This document shows, one piece after another, positions 7,392 through 15,259 of a DNA stretch of 24,596 nucleotides. The notes beneath the pieces are model-generated. The model was not told where the DNA came from. It saw only the letters and a program-made list of their open reading frames with translations, and did not search any database. A program made the translations under genes and the position numbers. The first letter of the stretch is position 1. Each line of letters starts with the position of its first letter. The stretch comes from Bacteroidales bacterium UBA5219 (GTDB lineage: Bacteria > Bacteroidota > Bacteroidia > Bacteroidales > ML635J-15), in contig DHVB01000057.1 in assembly GCA_002412425.1 (NCBI GenBank), forward strand, positions 532 to 25,127, given 5' to 3'.

Positions 7392-8468
7392 TCAACTTTT
7401 ATCCGATTTTAAAATATATACAGTTCCTTTGTTTTTGCCAATAGATTCAATTATTTGTTCAGTTTTCATGTACTGTAAATCTTTTTTTAGTGTATGTATT
7501 GAAACATCTGGTATATTATTTACTAAGTCAGCAAGTTTGATAGGCTGATTGTATGTAATGAATTCTTTAATTTTCTTTTGTCTATCATTAAGATAAGAAC
7601 CTTTAGTTTTAAAAATATTATATTTTTGTTCTAATCTATAGATTAAAGTTTCGAGAGATTGTAAAAAGAAAAGCATCCATTTGTCAATTTTTTCTTTTTT
7701 AGAATTTCTGTCTTTTTGTCCATACATCAATGCTTCGTAATAAGTTTTCTTTTTCTGCTCAATTAAATTTTCAAACGATACATATTGAATAAACAAATAG
7801 TTATTTTTAAGAAGCAATAAATTGGTTAACAATCTAGAAAGTCTTCCATTCCCATCTTGAAAAGGATGTATAGATAAAAATTCATAAATAAAAAGTCCGA
7901 CAACAATTAATGGGTGTAGTAATTTTGAATAAAGTTGTTTATTTGTCCACTCTATTAAATCGTTCATTTCAGTTTCAACCAAATGTGGTTCTGTAGTATT
8001 AAAAATTACTCTTTGATTTCCATTTGGATAATTTGCTACAGCTTTATTTGATAAATTTTTGTATTTACCTCTATGTCTAGCATCTTTAGTGCTGTATTTT
8101 AATAAACTTTGATGTAATTGTTGAATGTAATTCTTTGATATGCTTATATTATCATAATTCTCATAGATAATTTCAAGTACATCGTAGTAGCCTATAACTT
8201 CTTGCTCATCTCTTGACTTTAACTCTGTTATTTTTATATTTTTAAGAAGATGTTTGATGTCTTCATTGCTTAGTTTAGCTCCTTCAATTCTAGTTGATGA
8301 ACCAATACTTTCAATTGTGGCAATTTGTCTTAATTCTTTAAGAAAAATATTTTCTTTACCTTCAACTAAATTCCATTTCCCTTTGAACGTATCAATGAAA
8401 CTTATTGACTTTAAAATCAGCTGATTAGTTGGAAAGTCAAAATTTAGTTTATTTATAAATTTATCCAT
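7392..8468 (-). CDS. fic: Fic family protein (AMPylase-type) with C-terminal winged helix
   Basis: The 358-residue product has the complete Fic catalytic motif HPFQDGNGR at 201-209, so the AMP-transferase site appears active. An inhibitory-helix motif of the [ST]xxxE[GN] type, STRIEG at 58-63, lies N-terminal to the Fic core. This is the class II arrangement, in which Glu 62 would clamp the ATP site. An N-terminal Fic_N-like segment covers about 1-60. Residues 295-356 form a winged helix (PIKLADLVNNIPDVSIHTLK, then a wing ending GTVYIL), suggesting DNA binding. The start ATG lies within the first of six repeated boxes in the promoter, so autoregulation is plausible. The gene sits alone between 230-bp direct repeats. 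Target protein unknown. Confidence 0.92.
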   Translation of the reverse strand: MDKFINKLNFDFPTNQLILKSISFIDTFKGKWNLVEGKENIFLKELRQIATIESIGSSTRIEGAKLSNEDIKHLLKNIKITELKSRDEQEVIGYYDVLEIIYENYDNISISKNYIQQLHQSLLKYSTKDARHRGKYKNLSNKAVANYPNGNQRVIFNTTEPHLVETEMNDLIEWTNKQLYSKLLHPLIVVGLFIYEFLSIHPFQDGNGRLSRLLTNLLLLKNNYLFIQYVSFENLIEQKKKTYYEALMYGQKDRNSKKEKIDKWMLFFLQSLETLIYRLEQKYNIFKTKGSYLNDRQKKIKEFITYNQPIKLADLVNNIPDVSIHTLKKDLQYMKTEQIIESIGKNKGTVYILKSDKS

Positions 8469-8545
8469 AAAGTATCCATATTTTATCCATACAAAGATAA
8501 TATATTTTTATCAAATATCCATATTTTATCCATATTTTATCTATA
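8462..8545. promoter_or_regulatory. Iterated operator array at the fic promoter
   Basis: TATCCATA (plus strand) occurs at 8462, 8473 and 8484, and again at 8516 and 8527, with TATCTATA at 8538. Within each triplet the spacing is exactly 11 bp, and the two triplets are offset by 32 bp, close to three helical turns, so all boxes face roughly the same side of DNA. The -7 element lies between the triplets. The first box covers the fic start codon. This looks like a cooperative repressor-binding array. Confidence 0.7.
8492..8499 (-). promoter_or_regulatory. Putative fic promoter, -7 element
   Basis: The minus strand reads TATCTTTG, a TAnnTTTG match, 23 bases upstream of the fic ATG and flanked on both sides by the 11-bp-spaced boxes. 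A TTTG lies 12 bases upstream, too near for a standard -33 element. Confidence 0.55.
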
Positions 8546-8578
8546 TTTCCTTCTACAAATTACTACGAGTTTTAAAAA
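8546..8578. repeat. Degenerate junction repeat, copy C3
   Basis: On the minus strand TTTTAAAAC, then AATTTGTAGAAG, align with copies C1 and C2 at about 26 of 33 positions. It lies between the fic operator array and repeat R2, again at a module boundary. Confidence 0.45.
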
Positions 8579-8803
8579 ATAGTAATTATTTACACACTTA
8601 AGCTGATTTTTTCTTGTTTTCTGTGCAAAAAATAACAATTTTTATTAAAGCTATCTTGGGGAAGTTCAGAATTGAGTTAAAAGTTTATAAAGTTTTCAAG
8701 CTCATTAAGTTGTATTGGATTAAATCATAATTCTAATCTACATTTTAATGTCGAGTGTCGAGTAATTCCAATATCGGGTGTTGAGCGTAGTCGAAACACC
8801 GAA
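8575..8803. repeat. 230-bp direct repeat R2 (right flank of fic)
   Basis: This is the partner of 7125-7354. It ends 13 bases before the fabH stop codon. Together with the operator array and copy C3 it fills the 348-base interval between fic and fabH; no gene is seen there. Confidence 0.95.
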
Positions 8804-8816
8804 ATTCTTTCGACTT

Positions 8817-9851
8817 TTAACTTTTAACTGAGTTTTGTTCAGGTTTAGCAAATTTACTACCATCATACGCCCACTTAACATAAGTAGAACCCCAAGCAAA
8901 TCCAGCACCGAAAGTAGCAATGATAATATTGTCGCCAGGTCTTAGTTCGTGTTCATATTCCCACAAGCACAATGGAATAGTTGCAGAGGTAGTATTACCA
9001 TATTTTGTAATAGTAAGCATGGTTTTTTCTCTAGTAATACCCATTCTTTTAGCTGTTGCGTCAATTATTCTCATATTTGCTTGGTGTGGAACTAAATATT
9101 TTAATGTTTCAGGAGTAATATTATATCTTTCCATCATTCTAACTGAAACATCAGCCATATTAGAAACCGCTGCTTTAAATACAGGTTGTCCTTCTTGATA
9201 AATAAAATGTTGACGTCTTAAAATAGTTTCAAAAGTTGCAGGTCTTAGTGAGCCACCAGCTACTTGATGTAAATGCTGACGACCAGAACCATCAACGTGC
9301 ATGATAGAATCAATTAAGCCATTGCCGTCAGTACAAGGTTCTAAAAGAACAGCACCAGCACCATCACCAAAAATAGGAGATGTGTTTCTATCGTTATAGT
9401 CAACTATTGAAGACATTTTGTCTGCTCCAACAACAATTACTTTTTTGTGAGAGCCACTTTCAACAAATTTAGCTGCTGTAACTAGTGTAAACAAGAAGCT
9501 CGAACAACCAGCATTTATATCATAGCCAAAAGCATTTTTTATTCCAACTTTATCGCAAATAATATTTGCTGTTGCAGGAAATTGCATGTCGGGTGTAACC
9601 ACACCACAAAGAAGCATGTCAATTTCGTCGGGGTGTGTTCCTGTTTTTTCTAAAAGTTGAAGTATCGCTTCTGTTGCCATATCAGAAGTTGCTTTACCTT
9701 CTTCTAAAAGTATATGTCTTTCTTTTATGCCTATGCGTTCCATTATCCACTGGTCAGTGGTATCAACCATTTTTGCTAACTCGTCATTAGTTAACACATA
9801 AGGTGGAACATACGCACCTACGCCTGTGATTGCTGCTCTAATTTTTGTCAT
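8817..9851 (-). CDS. fabH: 3-oxoacyl-ACP synthase III (KAS III)
   Basis: The 344-residue product condenses acetyl-CoA (or branched acyl-CoA) with malonyl-ACP to start fatty acid synthesis. The catalytic triad is complete: Cys 116 in DINAGCSSF, His 256 in VPHQANM and Asn 286 in TKYGNTTSA. The family usually ends near GSTYVKW; here about 15 more residues follow (YDGSKFAKPEQNSVKS), and the last codons lie in a 20-base repeat also found at the prmC 3' end. The start overlaps plsX by 14 bases, so the two are translationally coupled. It is the last gene of the DUF177-rpmF-plsX-fabH run and borders the accessory island. Confidence 0.97.
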   Translation of the reverse strand: MTKIRAAITGVGAYVPPYVLTNDELAKMVDTTDQWIMERIGIKERHILLEEGKATSDMATEAILQLLEKTGTHPDEIDMLLCGVVTPDMQFPATANIICDKVGIKNAFGYDINAGCSSFLFTLVTAAKFVESGSHKKVIVVGADKMSSIVDYNDRNTSPIFGDGAGAVLLEPCTDGNGLIDSIMHVDGSGRQHLHQVAGGSLRPATFETILRRQHFIYQEGQPVFKAAVSNMADVSVRMMERYNITPETLKYLVPHQANMRIIDATAKRMGITREKTMLTITKYGNTTSATIPLCLWEYEHELRPGDNIIIATFGAGFAWGSTYVKWAYDGSKFAKPEQNSVKS

Positions 9852-10791
9852 AGTTAAACGTTTTAATTGTTTTTTCGCAAAGTTTAGATTTAATGATTTT
9901 TCCAGTAAGTAAAATCATGTTTTTTATAGCTATATCGCTACTTTTTCCATGTCCTACAACAATGGTTTTCTTTGTCCCAAGAATTGGTGTGCCACCAAAA
10001 TTTTCGTAATTAAAACCTTCGAAAAACGGATCTTTAATATTTCTATCAGCTAAAATATTGTAAAACGATTCCGCAAGTTTTAAAACTATATTTCCTGTAA
10101 AGCCATTGCAAACTATTACGTTAACTCTAGAGTTCTTGTATAAATCGCCGCCTTCAACATTACCAACAAAATTTATAGAACTTTCGTTTTTAAGTAATTG
10201 ATATGCTTCTTTAACAACACTATTGCCTTTGTTTTCTTCTTCACCAATATTTAGCAGTGCAACTTTAGGATTGTCAATATGCATAATATGCTTGGCAAAC
10301 AAACTGCCAAGTTGTGCAAATTGAACTAATTGTTCAGGTTTAGAGTCGGAGTTTATGCCAACATCTAAAATTAAATTATCTTGTCCTTCATCATTTGGAT
10401 AATGTGAAGAAATGCATGGTCTTAAAACTCCATCAATTAAACCTATAACTTTTGTTGCCCCAACAAGCATAGCACCTGTACTTCCAGCAGAAGCAAAGCC
10501 ATCGATTAAATCATTTTGTAAATAATAAAATCCTTTGGTAATGCTAGAGTCGGTTTTGGCAATAAATGCTTTAACTGGGTCTTCGCTCATCTCAATGGTT
10601 TGAGAACAGTCAACTATTTGGTAGTCAGCCACATTCTCGCCATGTTCAATTAGCTTTTCAGAAATAATATTCTTAGGACCAAAAAGAACTAATTTGTCTT
10701 GGTCGTCTAATTCTTTTTTTGCTAGGATTGCTCCTTTTAATGTTTGAATGGGAGCAAAGTCCCCGCCCATTATGTCAATACCAATCTTCAC
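9838..10791 (-). CDS. plsX: Phosphate acyltransferase PlsX
   Basis: The 317-residue product begins MKIGIDIMGGDFAP, the PlsX signature. It turns acyl-ACP plus phosphate into acyl-phosphate, the acyl donor for PlsY in phosphatidic acid synthesis, acting at the inner face of the membrane. Other typical blocks are GSTGAMLVGAT near 103-113 and CNGFTGNIVLKLAES near 227-241. Length is normal. It begins 5 bases after the rpmF stop and overlaps fabH by 14 bases; this rpmF-plsX-fabH order is widely conserved in bacteria. Confidence 0.97.
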   Translation of the reverse strand: MKIGIDIMGGDFAPIQTLKGAILAKKELDDQDKLVLFGPKNIISEKLIEHGENVADYQIVDCSQTIEMSEDPVKAFIAKTDSSITKGFYYLQNDLIDGFASAGSTGAMLVGATKVIGLIDGVLRPCISSHYPNDEGQDNLILDVGINSDSKPEQLVQFAQLGSLFAKHIMHIDNPKVALLNIGEEENKGNSVVKEAYQLLKNESSINFVGNVEGGDLYKNSRVNVIVCNGFTGNIVLKLAESFYNILADRNIKDPFFEGFNYENFGGTPILGTKKTIVVGHGKSSDIAIKNMILLTGKIIKSKLCEKTIKTFNYDKN

Positions 10792-10796
10792 TAAAA

Positions 10797-10982
10797 TTAG
10801 CTTATAACTTCTTTACTGATTGCAAGTCTGCCTCTGTAGTATCCACATTCTGGACATACATGATGATATTCTACTGTAGCACCGCAATTTGAACATTTAG
10901 CAAGTGTTGGTAAACTTGCTTTATAATGAGTACGACGTTTGTTTTTTCTTTGTTTTGATGTTTTACGCTTTGGATGTGCCAT
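10797..10982 (-). CDS. rpmF: Large ribosomal subunit protein bL32
   Basis: The 61-residue product begins MAHPKRKTSKQRKNKRRTHY, the standard L32 opening, and carries a zinc ribbon with Cys 30, 33, 43 and 46 (CSNC and CPEC). All four cysteines are present, so this is the zinc-binding form. It lies 12 bases after the DUF177 gene and 5 bases before plsX. Confidence 0.97.
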   Translation of the reverse strand: MAHPKRKTSKQRKNKRRTHYKASLPTLAKCSNCGATVEYHHVCPECGYYRGRLAISKEVIS

Positions 10983-10994
10983 CTCTTTAAAATT

Positions 10995-11543
10995 TTAATT
11001 ATTTAACATTGAATTTTTTATATCACTAAGTTGACTTAACCATGGGTCAACATTTTCCTCGTCTTTTCCTTCAACAAGGCTATATTTCTCTAAAATTTTT
11101 AGCATTTCAGGATTGCAAGTTGGCTTGCCATTTTCATCATTAGGGTGATAATGCACTAAAGGCAAACCAAAATGTGCAAATTCATAAATAAATTGAGCAA
11201 CATTTATTGAATTTTCGCCTTGTTTTAATAAAACAAAATCTTCGTGAGCGTTAAAATCTGTTTTATCACCGTATTCAACAAAAATTGTGTCTTTAAAATC
11301 AATATTTTCTTTGTATTCATCTAAGCAACGGTCGCAAGTAAGAGTAACACTACCTAACACACTTATTTCTAATTCTAAAGAATCAGGTTTTTTTGTTAAT
11401 GTTAGGTGTGCATTAAGACTTGCTTTTTTGATTTGACTGTTTTCAAAGTTTGTGAAAAAATCATCTGAAACAACAAAATCAAAGTCATAAGCCTTATTAT
11501 CAAGCCCATTGAGTTGCACTATATATTCTTCTAAAGCCACCAC
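10995..11543 (-). CDS. DUF177 (YceD-like) protein
   Basis: The product matches the YceD/DUF177 family, always found next to rpmF; YceD-type proteins are implicated in 23S rRNA and L32 expression. The key motif is TCDRCLDEYKENIDF, a CxxC placed as in the family. The open frame extends to an ATG at 11597 (200 residues), but a good promoter lies inside that extension at 11568-11597, and the extra residues (MLFEIVFINLHEIFSRKK) do not look like the family. I therefore choose the GTG at 11543 (or 11540), preceded by AAGGA, giving about 182 residues, the usual size. The family call is secure; the start is a judgement. Confidence 0.85.
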   Translation of the reverse strand: MVALEEYIVQLNGLDNKAYDFDFVVSDDFFTNFENSQIKKASLNAHLTLTKKPDSLELEISVLGSVTLTCDRCLDEYKENIDFKDTIFVEYGDKTDFNAHEDFVLLKQGENSINVAQFIYEFAHFGLPLVHYHPNDENGKPTCNPEMLKILEKYSLVEGKDEENVDPWLSQLSDIKNSMLNN

Positions 11544-11567
11544 TTTTTTCCTTGAAAAAATTTCGTG

Positions 11568-11597
11568 CAAATTTATAAAAACTATTTCAAATAACAA
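11568..11597 (-). promoter_or_regulatory. Promoter of the DUF177-rpmF-plsX-fabH operon
   Basis: On the minus strand TTG (11595-11597) is followed after exactly 19 bases by TAAATTTG (11568-11575), a close match to the Bacteroidota -33/-7 arrangement. It is 24 bases upstream of the GTG at 11543. Confidence 0.55.
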
Positions 11598-11647
11598 TGA
11601 AAAAAATGATTATTACTATAAAGTCTGTTTAAATATTATTCTAAATG

Positions 11648-11675
11648 TAGTTTTTAGAGTATTATCGTAAAACTA
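11648..11675 (-). terminator. Possible weak hairpin terminator after the histidine kinase gene
   Basis: TAGTTTT and AAAACTA can form a 7-bp stem around a loop of about 13 bases, overlapping the stop codon of the kinase gene. All paired bases but one are A or T and no T run follows on the minus strand, so it would be weak. Confidence 0.3.
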
Positions 11676-12857
11676 TTTTTTTAATACAATTCTAAAAGTA
11701 GTACCGATTCCAAGTTCTGAGCTTTTAACAAATATTTTTCCTTGATGATATTGTTCAACAATGCGTTTAACCAATGATAAGCCTAATCCCCAGCCTCTGG
11801 CTTTTGTTGTGTAACCAGGATTAAATATGGTTTTTTGCTCCGACTTAGCAATACCTTTTCCAGTATCTTTAATGTCGATATAAATATGTTTATGCGTTTC
11901 TTCGTAGCTTATAGAAATTTCGCCTTTTTCACCAATTGCATCAACAGCATTTTTGCATAAATTTTCTATTACCCATTCAAATAAATCTTCGTTAATTTTA
12001 ACTTTTGTATCAGTATCTTTAAGTGGATTTACTAGACTTATTTTTATAGAACTAGGAATTCTAAGAGTCATGTAGTTGATAGTTGATAGCAAAGTTTGTC
12101 TTAAATTTTCTTCGGAAAGATTAGGCTTTGAACCAATTTTAGAAAATCTTGAAGCAATTTTTTCTAAACGTTTTGTGTCTTTTTCTAGTTCATTTATTAT
12201 TTCAGGATCTTTAACTTGGTCTCTTAAAATTTCTATCCACGCCATTAGAGACGATATCGGAGTGCCAAGCTGATGAGCAGTTTCTTTCGACATTCCCAAC
12301 CAAACTTGATCTTGCTCGGCACGTTTGCTTACCGAAAAAGCAAAATATGAAGCTAAAATGAAAAGAAATACCAAACCTAATTGAAAGTATGGATAATAAT
12401 ACAATAGAGTTAGTAAGTAAGAGTCCGAATAATAAATCTGGTTAAGAGCTTCGCCATCTTCGGTTTTTATTATGAAATTTTCGTTAGAGTTATTTTTAAA
12501 CTCAGTTATTTTCTTTTTAACATATGCTGGGTTTTGCATTTTTACGGAATCAATATTCCTAAATGAAATAATATTGTCGTCCATATCAACTAATATCACT
12601 GGAATGGTTTCATTGTTTTTAAGAACTTCAAATAAAAAGCTAACATCTTGATCTGGCGATACATTTATTAACTGCTCAGTAGCTTCTGCCCATAATTGAA
12701 TCCTTTTATGCTCTTCTTCCGATAGCTTTTTCATTAAATTGTTGGTAAAAAATATTGATAAGCCACCAATAAAAAGTGCAAATAATACCAATAATAACTT
12801 CCACTGCTTTCTTTTTCTGTATATCTTCAATTTATGTTTTTTTGTACTAAACGCCAT
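11673..12857 (-). CDS. Membrane sensor histidine kinase, orphan
   Basis: The 394-residue product has a basic N-terminus, a membrane segment at about 19-38, an extracytoplasmic domain of about 110 residues, and a second membrane segment at about 148-176. The phospho-accepting His 195 lies in KETAHQLGTPISS, then come the N box ENLCKNAVDA at 299-308, G1 DTGKGI at 331-336 and G2 GWGLGL at 355-360. The catalytic parts are complete. No response regulator gene is nearby, so its partner is encoded elsewhere. It begins 15 bases after the DUF6427-type gene and probably shares the purD transcript. The signal sensed is unknown. Confidence 0.92.
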   Translation of the reverse strand: MAFSTKKHKLKIYRKRKQWKLLLVLFALFIGGLSIFFTNNLMKKLSEEEHKRIQLWAEATEQLINVSPDQDVSFLFEVLKNNETIPVILVDMDDNIISFRNIDSVKMQNPAYVKKKITEFKNNSNENFIIKTEDGEALNQIYYSDSYLLTLLYYYPYFQLGLVFLFILASYFAFSVSKRAEQDQVWLGMSKETAHQLGTPISSLMAWIEILRDQVKDPEIINELEKDTKRLEKIASRFSKIGSKPNLSEENLRQTLLSTINYMTLRIPSSIKISLVNPLKDTDTKVKINEDLFEWVIENLCKNAVDAIGEKGEISISYEETHKHIYIDIKDTGKGIAKSEQKTIFNPGYTTKARGWGLGLSLVKRIVEQYHQGKIFVKSSELGIGTTFRIVLKK

Positions 12858-12872
12858 TGTGATAAAATTATT

Positions 12873-13865
12873 TTAAAAAATAGATAAATAAAAATAAATC
12901 TGAAATAAATGAGAAACAATTAAACCTGCAAAAGCTATAAGTGATATAATCTTTAGTATTTTTGCTTTAGAGTTTACAAGAACTAATGTTAAAAGTAGCG
13001 AAATAGAAGGATAAAGAAAAACCACAGTTTCGTCTGGCATGAATGGAATTAAAAATACTATCAAAGAATATATGGAGTAAATTAAAATTATAGTTTGAAA
13101 TTTTCTTGTATTAAGTTTTTGAGAAACGCTTAATGTAAATTTCGCAATTATGGCGTAAATACAAATGAAAATTAGAGGAACAAAAATAAATTTATTGTAG
13201 TAAGAAAATCTTATATATATAAAATCTTGAGTAAAACTTAGTTTAGTTTTCAAAATTATTGAATCAATATCACCAAAAAGCCAAAAATATGAGAAAAATA
13301 AAATTAGTGGAGTTAAAATTCCAAGAAAAAGACTAATGACTTCGCGGGCAACAGTTGGTTTTACAATAAACATACTTGCTATTAATATTGGCAAAAATAC
13401 TATTGTTTTCGGATAAAAAATTGTTGCAATTGCAAAAATAAGACCAGCATTAAAAGCATTATCTAAAGCAATGTGTTTTTTTATAGAATAAAGTATTATT
13501 GCTATGGAAATAGAAACTAAAAGACAGGAAATCAAGACATTATTATACTCTTGTATGTTTATAAATGCTCCACTTAAAAATGCAAATACCATTCCTGGAC
13601 TTTGATAGGTGTTTTCTACAATTTGCAGGTCTGAATTTGCTTTTACTAAAAGTAAAGCTAATAAAAAATAAATGACAAAACCAATAAAAGTATTTAGATA
13701 TTGATAAATTAATCTATGTCCGAAATTTATTTGAAATAGCCCGTAAACTTCATAATTTTCTACTCCCGAAGGCATAAATACAAACTTAAATGCCCAAAAA
13801 ACGAGCATTATTCCAAAAATTAATAAATAATTTAATGGCGAGTTTGATTTTAACAATTTTATCAT
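12873..13865 (-). CDS. Polytopic membrane protein, DUF6427-like
   Basis: The 330-residue product is almost wholly hydrophobic, with roughly nine to ten membrane segments and few charged loops. Conserved-looking points are WAFKFVFMPSG near 24-34 and NAGLIFAIATIFYPKTIVFL near 139-158. The size, its opening (MIKLLKSNSPLN) and its place beside purD fit the DUF6427 family of Bacteroidota, whose function is not known to me. Its ATG overlaps the purD stop (ATGA at 13862-13865). The layout resembles polyprenol-dependent glycosyltransferase or polymerase membrane proteins, but no catalytic motif is visible. Confidence 0.75.
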   Translation of the reverse strand: MIKLLKSNSPLNYLLIFGIMLVFWAFKFVFMPSGVENYEVYGLFQINFGHRLIYQYLNTFIGFVIYFLLALLLVKANSDLQIVENTYQSPGMVFAFLSGAFINIQEYNNVLISCLLVSISIAIILYSIKKHIALDNAFNAGLIFAIATIFYPKTIVFLPILIASMFIVKPTVAREVISLFLGILTPLILFFSYFWLFGDIDSIILKTKLSFTQDFIYIRFSYYNKFIFVPLIFICIYAIIAKFTLSVSQKLNTRKFQTIILIYSIYSLIVFLIPFMPDETVVFLYPSISLLLTLVLVNSKAKILKIISLIAFAGLIVSHLFQIYFYLSIF

Positions 13866-15133
13866 TTTAAGTCTTGACCTATGTCTTTACGAAAGTTCAT
13901 TTTATCGAAATGGATTTTATCAATTGATTTATAAGATTTTGCAACAGCATCTTGAATGGTTTTTGCTAAGCTGGTTACTGCAAGCACTCTACCTCCAGAA
14001 CTTACAATATTATTCCCATTTAATTTTGTGCCAGCATGAAAAACTATGCTTTCACTAACAAGCTCAATACCTGTGATTAATTTGTCTTTTTCATAATCTT
14101 CGGGATAGCCGCCAGAAGCCACAACTATACTTACAGCAACTTGCTCCGAAATTTCTATTTTTGTCTTAGATAAATTTTTGTTGCCAGCATTCACAAGTAG
14201 CGTTAAAAAATCTGAATTTATTCTTGGCAGAACAGCTTCTGTTTCTGGATCGCCCATTCTAACATTATATTCAATTACATAAGGATTGCCGTCAACATTC
14301 ATTAAGCCAAAGAAAATAAATCCGCAATAATCAAAATTTTCGTTTTTAATTCCATTTACAGTTGGAGTAATGATTTGATTTTTAACTTTTTGGGCAAATT
14401 CTTTTGTGTAAAATGGAACTGGCGAAACTGCACCCATACCACCAGTATTTAAACCTGTGTCGCCATCGCCAATTCTTTTATAATCCTTTGCTTCGGGTAA
14501 AATTACATAAGATTTACCATCGGTAAGCACAAAAACCGAACATTCTATTCCTTTCAAAAACTCTTCGATAACAACTTTTGAACTTGCTTGACCAAATTTT
14601 CCATTAAGCATATTTTCTAATTCAGAAATTGCTTCGCTTAGTTCATTAATTATCAAAACTCCTTTTCCAGCCGCCAAACCATCTGCTTTCAAAACATAAG
14701 GAGGTTTTAGAGTTTTTAGAAAGTTTATTGCTTGAGCTAAGTTTTCTTTGTTTGCCGAAAAATGTGCCGCCGTAGGAATATTATATTTTTGCATAAAAGC
14801 TTTTGCAAAATCTTTAGAGCCTTCAAGCATAGCAGCTTCTTTGCTAGGACCAATAATCAATAAGTTTTTGTGTTTGTCTAATGATTTTAAAAAATCTGTA
14901 ATTCCAGCAACTAAAGGAGCTTCGGGACCAACAACAAGAAGTTCGACCTTATTGTTTTCTATGAAACTTGAAACTTCTTCAAAATTTAAAGGATTTAAAT
15001 TAATGTTTTTTGCAATTTTGTTAGTACCAGCATTTCCAGGAGCTACAAATACTTTTTTTGCCAATTTGCTTTGCACAATTTTGTATGTTAAAGCATGTTC
15101 TCTACCACCAGAACCTAAAACAAGAATATTCAT
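13862..15133 (-). CDS. purD: Phosphoribosylamine--glycine ligase (GARS)
   Basis: The 423-residue product catalyses the ATP-dependent joining of phosphoribosylamine and glycine in purine synthesis. The N-terminal domain opens MNILVLGSGGREHAL, the ATP-grasp core has KADGLAAGKGV near 149-159, GDTGLNTGGMGAVSP near 226-240 and NVRMGDPETEAVLP near 288-301, and the GARS C-domain follows (SGGYPEDY). All are intact and the length is normal. It is the first gene of a likely purD-DUF6427-kinase operon, divergent from dapD. The only promoter-like sequence is a weak TATTTTTA at 15163-15170. Confidence 0.97.
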   Translation of the reverse strand: MNILVLGSGGREHALTYKIVQSKLAKKVFVAPGNAGTNKIAKNINLNPLNFEEVSSFIENNKVELLVVGPEAPLVAGITDFLKSLDKHKNLLIIGPSKEAAMLEGSKDFAKAFMQKYNIPTAAHFSANKENLAQAINFLKTLKPPYVLKADGLAAGKGVLIINELSEAISELENMLNGKFGQASSKVVIEEFLKGIECSVFVLTDGKSYVILPEAKDYKRIGDGDTGLNTGGMGAVSPVPFYTKEFAQKVKNQIITPTVNGIKNENFDYCGFIFFGLMNVDGNPYVIEYNVRMGDPETEAVLPRINSDFLTLLVNAGNKNLSKTKIEISEQVAVSIVVASGGYPEDYEKDKLITGIELVSESIVFHAGTKLNGNNIVSSGGRVLAVTSLAKTIQDAVAKSYKSIDKIHFDKMNFRKDIGQDLK

Positions 15134-15230
15134 ATTAATCTTAGCAATTTATTTTAGTTGGTAAAAATACTTATTTTTTGTTTAGAATAGAAATAATATT
15201 TTGTTTGACTAATCTTTTGTCTAAATTTAT

Positions 15231-15238
15231 TAACTTTG
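15231..15238 (+). promoter_or_regulatory. Putative dapD operon promoter, -7 element
   Basis: TAACTTTG matches TAnnTTTG and lies 21 bases upstream of the dapD ATG. A TTTG at 15204-15207 lies 23 bases upstream, slightly further than usual for a -33 element. Confidence 0.5.
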
Positions 15239-15259
15239 GAAAATTAAAAAAATGTGTTT

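Noticed and set aside
7125..8803. R1 and R2 as long terminal repeats of a transposon
   Set aside because: They are direct repeats with no inverted ends, and the enclosed gene is fic, not a transposase or integrase.
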